From contig NZ_KB911579.1 in the NCBI RefSeq assembly GCF_000383575.1, positions 3,194,523 through 3,258,522 on the forward strand: DNA of 64,000 nt, read 5' to 3'. Shown piece after piece: positions 45,783 to 54,985 of the stretch. A model generated the notes under the pieces. It saw only the letters and a list, made by a program, of their open reading frames with translations. It did not search any database and was not told where the DNA came from. This stretch comes from Salinispora oceanensis (GTDB lineage Bacteria; Actinomycetota; Actinomycetes; Mycobacteriales; Micromonosporaceae). The translations under genes and the position numbers were made by a program. Position 1 is the first letter of the stretch. Each line of letters opens with the position of its first letter.

Positions 45783-46335
45783 CTACCGGGACCCGGTTCG
45801 GGGCTGTCTGCCTGGCCCGCGACCCGCCGGCGTAGGCGGCGGGCCTGAACCCTGCCGCCGCTCCGGCTGTCCGCACGGTCATCGCGTCAGAAAGCGGGCG
45901 CTCTCGGTCCCCTGCCCGCTTCGGGAGCAGTGAGTGCAGCAGAAAGGGGTCGGTGGCCATCGTGACGTTTGGGGAAATTATCAACCCTGGGCGGCGGACC
46001 GGTGACCGAATCGGCGATTGAGTCGACCTGGGGCCCAGGAACTGAGCCGTCTGGGCATGCACGGCGGTGGCCTTGATCTCCGCGCCGTACGGCACCCATT
46101 CGGACGGCCCCGTCCGGGACTACAGGCCCTGTGACCGCCCCCACTCGGCTTACCCGAGCCCAACGAGGCGGTGTTCGGTGAGCTGCGGCCAGCGTTGCGG
46201 CAGCCTGACAACCTGTGGGCAGTGCGGCGGCTCGCGTCGCCGAGTTAGAGAAGTTTACCGTGAGCGCGAAACATCGAGGCTAGGGTGGGGCTGTTCCGCG
46301 GCACATATCCGAAGAGTGCTTCCATTGGAGGGTCG
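45783..46335. other. Divergent promoter region of MFS and decarboxylase genes
   Basis: About 550 bp. TAGGGT at 46281-46286 is a likely -10 box for the rightward decarboxylase gene, giving a leader of about 40 nt with GGAGGG before GTG 46336. A short frame ending near 46247 (NEAVFGELRPALRQPDNLWA) looks protein-like but is unsupported. Otherwise nothing. Confidence 0.4.
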
Positions 46336-48015
46336 GTGGGGGAGAACGGGGAGTCGGTAACGGTCGGCGACCTGTTGCTTGGTCGCCTCCATGACCTGGG
46401 TGTGCGGCATCTCTTCGGAGTGCCTGGCGAATTCACAATGGGGTTCACCGGGCAGGTTCTGGCCTTCGACGGCATTGACTGGGTCGGGAGTTCCAGCGAA
46501 CTGAACGCCTGCTTCAGTGCTGATGGCTATGCACGGATTGCTGGCCTGGGAGTGATTGTCTCACAGTTCGGTGCGGGTGAATTATCGAGTATGAATGCAA
46601 TGGCTACCGCGATGGTTGAGTCGGTGCCGATCGTATCGATCGTGATTGCCCCATCGACGGATGTCCTGCGGGAGCGTGCCCTGATCCGTCACTCACTTGT
46701 GGATAGCTTTTCGGACCATTGGGTTCAGGTGGCCCGGCAGGTGACCGTTGCCCAAACCTCGTTGACCCCGGAGTGTGCGCTGAGGGAGATCGACCGAGTT
46801 CTGGCCGAGTGTTGGTCGCAGCAACGTCCCGTGTACATACGGATTCCTGAGGATGTGGCGCGAACGCCCGTCCCGCAGCCGTCGCGACGTCTCACCCGCC
46901 CGGATCCGATCTCGAACTCCGCGCAACTGGACGCGTTTGCCGTCGCTGCGCAACGGCGACTCACAGACGCGGAGCGGCCAGCGCTACTGGTGGGAAATAT
47001 TCCGATCCGCCTGGGTCTCGGGCCTGCTGTCGCCGCGTTCGCAGCCGAGCACAACTGGCCCGTCGCCACGCAGGCGCCCGGTCGGGGATTGTTTGACGAG
47101 TCTGATTCTCGTTTCATCGGGCTCTATAGTGGCAGTGGGAGTCGTGATCCAATCCGGGAGGTGGTTGAAGGTGCCGACGTCCTGGTCTGCTTGGGTGTCA
47201 CCTTCTTTGCATGGAACGGTCTTTTCGCCGTAGACCGAGATCCTGATCGGATCATAAGCTTGGAGCGGGATTCCGCAGAGGTTGCCGGCACCCGGTTCGG
47301 CCCGATCTCAATGGCTGCGGCGCTGGGTCAACTGCACGAGATAGCGCCTACTCGTGCGAGTGGTTGGCCGAGTAGCATGGCTCCATCGATTAAGCCGTCC
47401 GAACTGGCTCGGGCGGGCACCGGGCCGATCCGTCATGAACGGCTGTGGCCTGCCCTCCAAGGGATTCTCCGTCCGGGGGATATCTTGGCCGGGGAGGTTG
47501 GGACATCATTTTTTGGTTTGGCAACGATGCGATTGCCGGCCGGGGTTACCGTTTTGGTGGCGCCGAACTGGGGGGCGGTCGGTTATGTTGTTCCTGCGTC
47601 TTTCGGTGCTGGAGTCGCGGTGCCCGAACGGCGAGTGGTGTCGATTACCGGCGACGGGGGCCTGCAGATGTCCTCGCAAGAAATCAGCCGGATGCTTTTC
47701 TTTGGTCAAAACCCGATCATTTTCGTGATCAATAACCGTGGCTACACCTCCGAGCGGGCAATTGAAAAAGAGGTTGGGAGAGGCTATGGGGAGGAGATAC
47801 CTGATTGGCGCTACCGTGATCTACCGGCGGTGTTTGCTGCGGAGGGAACCTTCGCGGTGCATATCGCCCGGACCGAGGCCGAGCTGGCCGAGATCTTAAC
47901 TGGTATCGAAGAGCGCCCGAACCGGTTGACTCTCATCGAGGTGATGGTCGATCCGACGGATGTGCCTGAAGGAATGCAGCAGTGGAGTCAAAAGGCTGCC
48001 GCCCCGCAAATTTAG
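46336..48015 (+). CDS. ThDP-dependent 2-keto-acid decarboxylase (pyruvate/indolepyruvate decarboxylase family)
   Basis: 559 residues from GTG 46336. VGDLLLGRLHDLGVRHLFGVPGE opens the fold; SSSELNACFSADGYARI carries the catalytic Glu that activates thiamine. The ThDP motif is GDGGLQMSSQEISRMLFFGQ up to VINNRGYTSE (GDG...NN, with the late Glu of this family). The usual His-His pair is Arg-His here (ALIRHSLVDSF). Family members make aldehydes from pyruvate, indolepyruvate or branched keto acids. Third positions are visibly less G+C-rich than in neighbours, so transfer is likely. It stands alone between terminators. Confidence 0.88.
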   Translation: MGENGESVTVGDLLLGRLHDLGVRHLFGVPGEFTMGFTGQVLAFDGIDWVGSSSELNACFSADGYARIAGLGVIVSQFGAGELSSMNAMATAMVESVPIVSIVIAPSTDVLRERALIRHSLVDSFSDHWVQVARQVTVAQTSLTPECALREIDRVLAECWSQQRPVYIRIPEDVARTPVPQPSRRLTRPDPISNSAQLDAFAVAAQRRLTDAERPALLVGNIPIRLGLGPAVAAFAAEHNWPVATQAPGRGLFDESDSRFIGLYSGSGSRDPIREVVEGADVLVCLGVTFFAWNGLFAVDRDPDRIISLERDSAEVAGTRFGPISMAAALGQLHEIAPTRASGWPSSMAPSIKPSELARAGTGPIRHERLWPALQGILRPGDILAGEVGTSFFGLATMRLPAGVTVLVAPNWGAVGYVVPASFGAGVAVPERRVVSITGDGGLQMSSQEISRMLFFGQNPIIFVINNRGYTSERAIEKEVGRGYGEEIPDWRYRDLPAVFAAEGTFAVHIARTEAELAEILTGIEERPNRLTLIEVMVDPTDVPEGMQQWSQKAAAPQI

Positions 48016-48133
48016 CGGAGGGAGTGCGTTGCGCCCGTGTGGCATGGCCCCGACGTGTCTGATTCGGCGCTTTCTCTCATTTAATGGTTACTGGGGCGAT
48101 CGCAGTGTGGCCGCCGGCCAACGGGCATCGTCT

Positions 48134-48174
48134 GTGGTAGGGGACGCCGCCTAGCCAGCGGGGTCCCCTACCAC
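48134..48174. terminator. Bidirectional hairpin
   Basis: GTGGTAGGGGAC (48134-48145) pairs with GTCCCCTACCAC (48163-48174), 12 bp perfect, 17-nt loop, between convergent genes. Confidence 0.75.
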
Positions 48175-48185
48175 GGATGGTGGTG

Positions 48186-49808
48186 CTACTCGGTGACTGT
48201 AGGGCGCCGGCGCGCGAAGTGGATCAGCACCGCGCCGATGACCACGATGCCGCCACCGATGCCACCGAGGAGCGCCGTCTTGGCTCCGGTGATGGGCAGG
48301 CCGCCGCTGCCGCCGTTGCCATTACCGTCGTCGCTGCCGCCGTTGCCGTTGCCGTTGCCGCCAACGGTGACGATCAGCTTGACCTCGTTGTTGGCCGGGT
48401 CAGACTCGGTGGGTCCGGTGTGCGATCGGACCCGTAGGGTGCCGTCATCACCGGGCGTTGAGATGATCCGCAGCTTCATCAGCCCCTTGACACCCTCGTA
48501 CCCGGATGCGATCGCCGGCCACTCGGACTCGGTACTGCAGGTGACCTCGGGAAGTTCCTCGACCGGCTGCCCGTTATTGTCCAAGAAGTAACACCAGGGA
48601 CCGTTGTAATCCTCGTCGGCGACCAGCACGGTGCCGGTCGGTGCCTTGAACGTCCAGCTGGCGCCACCATCGGACGGGCCGTTGTTGACCACTGTATAGG
48701 GGATTTCGACGATTTCGCCGATGGCGCCGTTTACCGGCTCCGCGGTCACCGCAAAGTCGTGCGTGTTCGGCTTGGTCCAGAATGAGAAGCTGGCCCAGTT
48801 GTTCTCCGTGTTGCCTTCGCGCAGGCGGGCGGCCCGCGTGGTGGGCTTCAGGTCGGCGACAGCATCTGCGAATGTCTTCCCTGCCGACCCATTGCGGGTC
48901 AGCGACTTCGGTGACCGCTCGTCTTCCAGGTCGTCAACGAGTCCGACCTCGACGGCTCCGCTGTCCTCAGCAGGGCCGCGTAGGTTCTTACCGAAGGCGA
49001 CGTGGAAGAGAGACGTACCCTCGGCGTCAACGAACTCGATGCCTTCACCGACACCGAGCGGCTCCAGGTTCGGTGGCGCCGGGCAGGTGACGACGTTCGG
49101 TCCGTAGACGTAGCCCTCCGGGTGCTCACCCGGCCACCAGTCCCGGTACTCACAGTCCGAGTACTGCTCGACGATGCCGGCGCCGGCCGGTACCGAGATC
49201 TGGACGTACCATTCGTCGGTCGGTGTGTCGCCGTCGTTGTAGATCCCTGCGGTGACCGGATGTACGTCGCCACCGCCGACCGGGTCATCTGGACCGGAGA
49301 GGTCGGCAGTCGACGCGACCAGGTCGGGGCCGCTTTCCACGATTACGACGTCGAGGTCGCCGCCGCTGATGTACTCGGCGCCATCGGGGCCAAAGGCGTG
49401 AATCGTGCCCTTGAGGGTGCCGGCGGGGCCGGGCTTGGCCTGCTGCTTGCTCCTCAGCTCGAAAGCGTTTACCCATTCGGTGTGCTGCGCCGGGAGACCG
49501 GTGAGTTCGCAGGTCACAATCCGACCATTCGCGTCGCAGTGGTCGATCCAGTCAGGCACGCTGATGTCGACCTCATGCAGGTCACTTGCGTCGAACGTCA
49601 TGGTCACGTCGCTGGCTGGCTGGTCGCCCCAGTTGTAGGCATAGGCCCCGACGAGCCGGCCGCTGTTGTCGACCTCCCCGTTGGCGCTGTAGGAGATTGC
49701 CAGCTGAGGACCTGCGGCGAGGGCAGGAGGTGATATCAGAGTGCCGGCGGACGCGGCGACGACCAGAGCGGCCGCGCTCGCCGCTAGGCGGACCTTGAGA
49801 TAGGACAT
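48186..49808 (-). CDS. LPxTG-anchored surface protein
   Basis: 540 residues from ATG 49808, TATTCT 8 nt upstream (leaderless candidate). Signal peptide ending at about SPPALAAGPQ. Three or so DUF11/CARDB-like beta domains follow: repeated statements of NNGPSDGG, IYNDGDTPTDEW and YNWGDQPASDV type, the 'ungiven space' pattern of extracellular adhesin repeats. A Gly/Asn/Asp-rich linker (GGNGNGNGGSDD) leads to the sorting signal GGLPITGAKTALL, a hydrophobic helix and RRRPTVTE. A class E/other sortase would link it to peptidoglycan. No sortase gene is in the window. Confidence 0.85.
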   Translation of the reverse strand: MSYLKVRLAASAAALVVAASAGTLISPPALAAGPQLAISYSANGEVDNSGRLVGAYAYNWGDQPASDVTMTFDASDLHEVDISVPDWIDHCDANGRIVTCELTGLPAQHTEWVNAFELRSKQQAKPGPAGTLKGTIHAFGPDGAEYISGGDLDVVIVESGPDLVASTADLSGPDDPVGGGDVHPVTAGIYNDGDTPTDEWYVQISVPAGAGIVEQYSDCEYRDWWPGEHPEGYVYGPNVVTCPAPPNLEPLGVGEGIEFVDAEGTSLFHVAFGKNLRGPAEDSGAVEVGLVDDLEDERSPKSLTRNGSAGKTFADAVADLKPTTRAARLREGNTENNWASFSFWTKPNTHDFAVTAEPVNGAIGEIVEIPYTVVNNGPSDGGASWTFKAPTGTVLVADEDYNGPWCYFLDNNGQPVEELPEVTCSTESEWPAIASGYEGVKGLMKLRIISTPGDDGTLRVRSHTGPTESDPANNEVKLIVTVGGNGNGNGGSDDGNGNGGSGGLPITGAKTALLGGIGGGIVVIGAVLIHFARRRPTVTE

Positions 49809-50131
49809 GGCCAAGCAGAATACATATCTTTTTCTCGCCCAGACATCCAGCGGCAATGCATTTCGGTCTATTTTGTCCGTGCGGTGACCATTCTTCCGCA
49901 TACGAGCTTATCCTGGAAGGTAAGCGCGGTTCGGGCAAAAGTGTCGAGGGGTGAATGCCGGCTACGGAACAGTGGCTGCTGAGCTGCTCCAGCCGCGCGA
50001 ATTGGGGGCCTTCGGACAGCGCCGGGCGGTGGGGTGGACGGATGTTTGCCTGGAGTCCGCGCTTCGTTGCGAGTTGCGTGAGGTGCTTGGCGCTTCCGCT
50101 GCGAGCCCGGCTGCGCCGCCCCCTCACCTGC
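49809..50131. other. Intergenic upstream of surface protein
   Basis: 323 bp. It holds the leaderless -10 TATTCT (49822-49817, minus strand) of the surface protein and an AT-rich stretch to about 49920. The remainder shows nothing. Confidence 0.4.
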
Positions 50132-52069
50132 TCACCTCCGTGCCACAACAGACCCGGAGGTGACCGCGTGGTCGCCGCTGAGTAGCTGCCCCCGCGCCAG
50201 CTCCCGATAGAGCTCGTCCTCGGCCATGAGTTGGTCGTGGGTGCCGGTTTTGCGGACGCCGCCGTGGTCCATCAGGACGATCACATCGGAGGCTGCGACA
50301 GTCGACAGCCGGTGGGCGATCACTATCATCGTGCAGCCCGTCGCGAGTTCCTCGATCGCTTCGCGCAGTGCCGCCTCGTTGACTGAGTCGAGCTGGGAGG
50401 TCGCCTCGTCCAGCAGCACCAGCCGGGGCCGGCTCAGTAACAGGCGACCGATGGCCAGCCGTTGGCGCTCGCCGCCGGACAGCTGCGTTCCGCGGTCACC
50501 GATCTCGGTGTCCAGGCCGTCGGGAAGCCGGCGGACCAGGGCGCCGAGGCGGCTGGCCTCCACCACCGCGTTCAGCTGGTCGTCGGTGGTGGCCGGCGCG
50601 GTGTAGAGCAGGTTCTCGCGCAGCGTGCCGGCCAGTGCTGGCGCTTCCTGCTCCACGTAGCCGATCTGGCGGCGCAACTCCTTGAGCGGAATGTCCGCCA
50701 CATCGCGGTCGCCGAGCAGGACCCGGCCCGTCTCGGGCTCGTAGAAGCGTTCGAGCATGCCCAGGATGGTGGTCTTTCCGACGCCGGAGGGGCCGACCAG
50801 CGCCGCCTGCGCACCGGCCGGAATGTGGAGTGACACCTCACGGAGCACGGGGACGTCCGTGCGGTAGCCGAAGCTCACCTTCTCGAACGTCACCGACGAG
50901 GGCGGCCCGCCGAACGGTACGGTCGGCTCGCTCGACGGCGCGGTCGCCGAGCTCGACTCCGCCGTCGACCCGGCGGTGTCTCCAGCCCCGGCGAGCGGGA
51001 CGGCTTCGCCGACCATGGGCGCCGCGCTGCCGATTGTCGGCTCGACCTCCATGTCGTTCACCGCCACGATGCGTGTAGTGGCGGCCGAGGCCTTCTGCAG
51101 CTGGGTGACCGCATTCACGATGTGAATGATCGGGGAGGCCAGGTACAGGATGTAGAGCAGGAAGGCCACCAGGTCGGCGGCCGAGATACTCCCGTTGGCC
51201 ACGCGCACCCCGCCGACGCCGAGGACCATCAGGAACGACAGCTGGACCGCGAGGCCGCTGGCGACGCCGACGATGGCGTCCAGTTTGATCGACCGCACGC
51301 CCGCCACGTACGACGTGCGGGCCCACGCACTGATCCGCTCGGACTCGCGTTCCTCGGACACGCTGGCCTTCACCGTGCGGATGGCGCCAAGGGCCCGTTC
51401 GAGGCCGGCGGTCATCTGCCCAAGCCCTTCCTGCGCCCGCTCGGTGGCGGTTTTGATCCGGTTCAGCGCGGGCACCACACCAAGGCCGACAACCAGTAGG
51501 ACCACCAGCACCGACACCAGTTGCACCCAGTCCAGGTAGGCCATCAATGCGATCGCTCCGATGAGCGTCACCACGGCGGACACCGAGTCCAGCACGTTGG
51601 CCGTGATGACCGACCGCAGCAAGGTGGTGTCGGCTCCGACGGTGGACAGCAGGTCGCCAGACGAACGGCGGTCGTACTCTTTCATGCGCAGCCGCAGCAG
51701 CCGGTGCACCAGGGTCAGTCGCAGGCCCAGAACCATCCGTTCCCCCGAACGTTCCAGGATGAACAACTGGATCCCGGACAGCGCGGCGCCGCCCAGCACC
51801 AGGGCGACGAGAAGCAGGATGGGCTGCAGCAGGTCTCCGTCCTGACCAACCCGCTCCAGCACCTCTCGTGCTGCCAGGGGCTGGGCCAGCGCGGCGCCCG
51901 AGCCGAACAAACCCAGGCCGATGCCCACGACGAGTGTTCTCCGATAGGGCCGGGCAAACCTCAGCAGTGCCTTCAAGCCGGCGGGGTCGAACTGCTCCTC
52001 GGCGGTGTTCGGCTGCTTCTCCGTTCCCGCCCCGACCGGAAGTTCCTCGGCCTTCTGTACGTCACCCAT
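50132..52069 (-). CDS. ABC exporter, fused permease-ATPase
   Basis: 645 residues, ATG 52069 with GGGAG upstream. Six-helix exporter domain (about 35-330; GLFGSGAALAQPLAAREVLERV; YDRRSSGDLLSTVGADTTLLR) then ATPase: Walker A LVGPSGVGKTTIL, Q-loop YVEQEAPALAGTLRENL, signature QLSGGERQRLAIGRLLL, Walker B RLVLLDEATSQLDS, switch IVIAHRLS. A Ser/Ala-rich linker (GSTAESSSATAPSS) joins the halves. Works as homodimer or with an unlinked partner, exporting drugs, lipids or peptides. No biosynthetic genes adjoin. Confidence 0.93.
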   Translation of the reverse strand: MGDVQKAEELPVGAGTEKQPNTAEEQFDPAGLKALLRFARPYRRTLVVGIGLGLFGSGAALAQPLAAREVLERVGQDGDLLQPILLLVALVLGGAALSGIQLFILERSGERMVLGLRLTLVHRLLRLRMKEYDRRSSGDLLSTVGADTTLLRSVITANVLDSVSAVVTLIGAIALMAYLDWVQLVSVLVVLLVVGLGVVPALNRIKTATERAQEGLGQMTAGLERALGAIRTVKASVSEERESERISAWARTSYVAGVRSIKLDAIVGVASGLAVQLSFLMVLGVGGVRVANGSISAADLVAFLLYILYLASPIIHIVNAVTQLQKASAATTRIVAVNDMEVEPTIGSAAPMVGEAVPLAGAGDTAGSTAESSSATAPSSEPTVPFGGPPSSVTFEKVSFGYRTDVPVLREVSLHIPAGAQAALVGPSGVGKTTILGMLERFYEPETGRVLLGDRDVADIPLKELRRQIGYVEQEAPALAGTLRENLLYTAPATTDDQLNAVVEASRLGALVRRLPDGLDTEIGDRGTQLSGGERQRLAIGRLLLSRPRLVLLDEATSQLDSVNEAALREAIEELATGCTMIVIAHRLSTVAASDVIVLMDHGGVRKTGTHDQLMAEDELYRELARGQLLSGDHAVTSGSVVARR

Positions 52070-52429
52070 TCTGTCTCCCTCACCTACCCGTCGTTTGTCA
52101 GCCAGGACAGTGCGGCGGTGCGCTTGGTGACAGCCACTACCGCCTCGCCGGACGGCGCCGTTTCGGGATCACCCTCACCCGCCTGAGTCGACGGTTCGGG
52201 ACGGCGAACCGAGCTCGGGAAAAGCGTAGACCGCGGACCCAACCTCGAAAGCGGCCCGTCAAAGTCGCCAACGCCGGTTGGATATTGCTGGGCGTTGGGC
52301 CCAAGACGACCTGGATAGTTGTCAGGTTCTGGACAGCATTCGATCGGGACTACGGGTTGCTCTATCGATCGGTGCTCTGGTTGTGTTGCCGGCTCAGGAG
52401 CGTGCCACTGTGAGTGAGGAGTCGAGCGG
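52070..52429. other. Divergent intergenic region, ABC exporter and GmrSD-like gene
   Basis: 360 bp, lower G+C toward 52300-52400. TTGTCA and TGGACA (near 52319-52335) are possible -35 boxes for the rightward gene, without a clear -10. No repeat or small gene was found. Confidence 0.35.
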
Positions 52430-54952
52430 ATGGTCGCGGCACACGAGACGACGCTGCGGGAGTTGCTGGAGGGCGCGAAGCAGTATCGGGTACCGCTGTA
52501 CCAGCGGACGTACTCGTGGACGGAAGCTCAGCTGCTCCGCCTGTGGGAGGACATCCGCAAGCTGGCAGACGAGCGGGTCGAGGATCCGGACATGACGCAC
52601 TTCATCGGCTCGCTGGTGCTCGCGCCCAGCCCGACGAACGGGCCGGCGGGCGTCTCCGAGTTTCTGGTCGTAGACGGCCAACAGCGGCTTACCACCCTGT
52701 CCATCCTGCTCTGCGCCCTTCGGGACCACCGGGCCCAGCACGAGGACCCGGGCCACCGGGACCGGATCGACCAGGAATACCTGATCAACAAATGGAAGCC
52801 CACGCACCGGTTGAAGGTCGTGCCCACCCAGGCCGATCGACCCGCGTACGAGGCGTGTCTGGACGCCACTCCGCAGGCGGGCGGAAGTGACCGGGTCGGC
52901 GCGGCGTACCGGTTCTTCGTGGCCCAATTCGCCGCCGTGGACGACCCGGACGACCCGTTGGACATCCAGGGTCTCGAGGATGCGGTCATCTCGGGGATGG
53001 CATTGGTCTCGGTCGTCGCCCAGGCCGGCGACAACGTCTATCGGATCTTTGAGTCGCTGAACAACACCGGGCTCAAGCTCACCCAGGCCGACCTGCTCCG
53101 CAACTATCTCTTCATGCGGCTGCCGAACCGTGGTGAGGAGGTATACAGCTCGCTGTGGTTCCCGCTTCAGCAGCAGTTGGACTCCGGTGAGCTTGAGCAG
53201 TTGTTCTGGCTTGACCTGGTGCACCGAGATCCCGGGGTCAAGCAGACCGACACCTACACCAGCCAGCAGAAGCGGCTGAACGGCCTGCACACCGAGGCGG
53301 AGATCGAGGCCGAGGTGCGTCGGTTCTGCCGGCTCGGTGCCCTCCTGCGGATCATCCTGCACCCCGAGGAGGAGGACGATCCGGAGGTACGGCGGCGGCT
53401 GGCCCGGCTCAACGCGTGGGACACGACCACCGTGTACCCGCTGCTGCTGCATTTGTTGGACAGCCGCGAGCAGGGGACGGCCACCTCCGCGCAGGTCGCG
53501 TCGGCGATGCGGTACGTGGAGAGCTTCTTCGTCCGACGCCTGCTGATCGGCCGGGCAACCGCGAACATCAACCGGATCCTGCTGCGGGTCGTGACCGATA
53601 TGCGCGCGGACCTGCCGGTTGACGAGGCGCTGCGGGCGTACCTGTCGGTCGGCCGGAAGTACTACGCCACCGACGCCAGCCTTCGGCAGGCGGTGCGGTC
53701 CATTCCGTTCTATCTCAACGGCCGCGCCAGCCAGCGCAAGCTTGTGCTTCGGTGGCTGGAGGAGTCGTACGGCAGCAAGGAGCCGGTGGCCCCGGACTCG
53801 CTGACCATTGAGCACGTCATGCCGCAGAGTCCCACCACGGAGTGGCGACGGACGCTGAGCGAGGATCTGCAGGGCGAGGAGACCTTCGCCGAGGTGCACG
53901 AGGCTCTGGTCCATACGCTGGGGAACCTCACCCTCACCGGCTACAACGCCGAGCTGAGCAACAGCTCCTTCCTGGTCAAGCGGGCACAGCTGGGCAAGAG
54001 TGGGATCTTGCTCAACGGGGAGATCGCCGCGCAGAAGCGCTGGGGCCGCCCCGAGATCTACGCCCGCGCCGACGCCCTCGCCGAGCGGATCATCGCCCAC
54101 TGGCCGGGGCCCACCGCGGAGGCGGGCAACCGCTCCGAGGTGCCCTGGGACGTCATGAACAAGGCGCTCGCCGCGCTGCCCGCCGGCTCCTGGACGGCGT
54201 ACGGCGATGTCGCCGCGCTGATCGGCAGCCATCCCGTGCCGGTCGGGACCCGACTGGCCAACCATCCGGCTCCGAACGCGCACCGCGTGCTTCAGGCGGA
54301 AGGCACGGTGTCGCCGAGCTTCCGGTGGGTCGACCCCGTCCGGACGGACAACCCGTTCGACCTGCTGCACGCCGAGGGTATCGAGTTCGACAGGTACGGG
54401 CGGGCTAGCCAGGCGCAGCGCTTCGGCGTTGAGGAGCTGGCCCAGCTCGCCGGTCTGCCACAGCAGGATGTGTCGCGGAAGTTTCTCCGTCCACGGTCCC
54501 GCCGTAGGGACGAGCTCGATGACCGGTTCGTCGAGCAACTGACCGACCTGCAGGATGCGCGGGTTGTGGCCGGAACGCTGGGTGTCATCGAGGCCTGGGT
54601 CAAGCTGGGTGGCCGAGCGCTCTACGGCTCGGCCGGCGAGACCTCGTGCTTGCTCATGGCCCGCGGGAAGGACCACGAGCTGGGCAACATCTGGCCCGCG
54701 GCGATCTACCCGAGTGGGAAGTTCGAGATCGTGTATCAGTACATGAGCACGCGGACGCCGTTCGACGACATCGCGCTCCGCGAGGAGTTCCGCCAGCGGT
54801 TGAACGAGCTGCCGGGGGTCAGGATCGCCGCGGCGAAGCTCGCCCTCCGCCCCGGTCTCCCCCTGGAGGTCCTCGCGGATGCCGCGGCTCGCGAGGCGTT
54901 GATCGCGCATCTCGACTGGTTCTATCGGCTTGCGATGCAACCCGGAACCTGA
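52430..54952 (+). CDS. GmrSD-type (DUF262-DUF1524) nuclease fused to alkyltransferase-like DNA reader
   Basis: 840 residues, GAGGAG 8 nt before ATG 52430. Domain order: DUF262/ParB-like NTPase (1-230; VPLYQRTYSWTE, DGQQRLTT at 82-89, FESLNNTGLKLTQADLLRN); helical part; DUF1524 His-Me/HNH nuclease (about 440-545; TIEHVMPQS with His462, TLGNLTLTGYNAELSNSSF). Then about 570-665 an MGMT/ATL-like domain (PWDVMNKALAALPAGSWTAY, GDVAALIG, PNAHRVLQAEGT). There the acceptor Cys of PCHR is Ala617, so it can bind but not transfer alkyl groups. Residues 690-835 form a further domain (LDDRFVEQL...FDDIALREEFRQRLNEL) I do not recognise. DUF262-DUF1524 proteins are type IV restriction enzymes (GmrSD, BrxU, SspE); the reader suggests targeting of modified guanine. 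Alone on its strand. Confidence 0.85.
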   Translation: MVAAHETTLRELLEGAKQYRVPLYQRTYSWTEAQLLRLWEDIRKLADERVEDPDMTHFIGSLVLAPSPTNGPAGVSEFLVVDGQQRLTTLSILLCALRDHRAQHEDPGHRDRIDQEYLINKWKPTHRLKVVPTQADRPAYEACLDATPQAGGSDRVGAAYRFFVAQFAAVDDPDDPLDIQGLEDAVISGMALVSVVAQAGDNVYRIFESLNNTGLKLTQADLLRNYLFMRLPNRGEEVYSSLWFPLQQQLDSGELEQLFWLDLVHRDPGVKQTDTYTSQQKRLNGLHTEAEIEAEVRRFCRLGALLRIILHPEEEDDPEVRRRLARLNAWDTTTVYPLLLHLLDSREQGTATSAQVASAMRYVESFFVRRLLIGRATANINRILLRVVTDMRADLPVDEALRAYLSVGRKYYATDASLRQAVRSIPFYLNGRASQRKLVLRWLEESYGSKEPVAPDSLTIEHVMPQSPTTEWRRTLSEDLQGEETFAEVHEALVHTLGNLTLTGYNAELSNSSFLVKRAQLGKSGILLNGEIAAQKRWGRPEIYARADALAERIIAHWPGPTAEAGNRSEVPWDVMNKALAALPAGSWTAYGDVAALIGSHPVPVGTRLANHPAPNAHRVLQAEGTVSPSFRWVDPVRTDNPFDLLHAEGIEFDRYGRASQAQRFGVEELAQLAGLPQQDVSRKFLRPRSRRRDELDDRFVEQLTDLQDARVVAGTLGVIEAWVKLGGRALYGSAGETSCLLMARGKDHELGNIWPAAIYPSGKFEIVYQYMSTRTPFDDIALREEFRQRLNELPGVRIAAAKLALRPGLPLEVLADAAAREALIAHLDWFYRLAMQPGT

Positions 54953-54985
54953 CCACGCCGCGCCTGTTGGTCACGCAGCGGCACC

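Noticed and set aside
45900..46250. Fragment NEAVFGELRPALRQPDNLWAV as a gene
   Set aside because: Short, no start or ribosome site, no family recognised.
52394..54940. 848-codon minus-strand frame opposite the GmrSD-like gene
   Set aside because: High-G+C antisense shadow; composition lacks hydrophobic core patterns, while the plus strand has family motifs.
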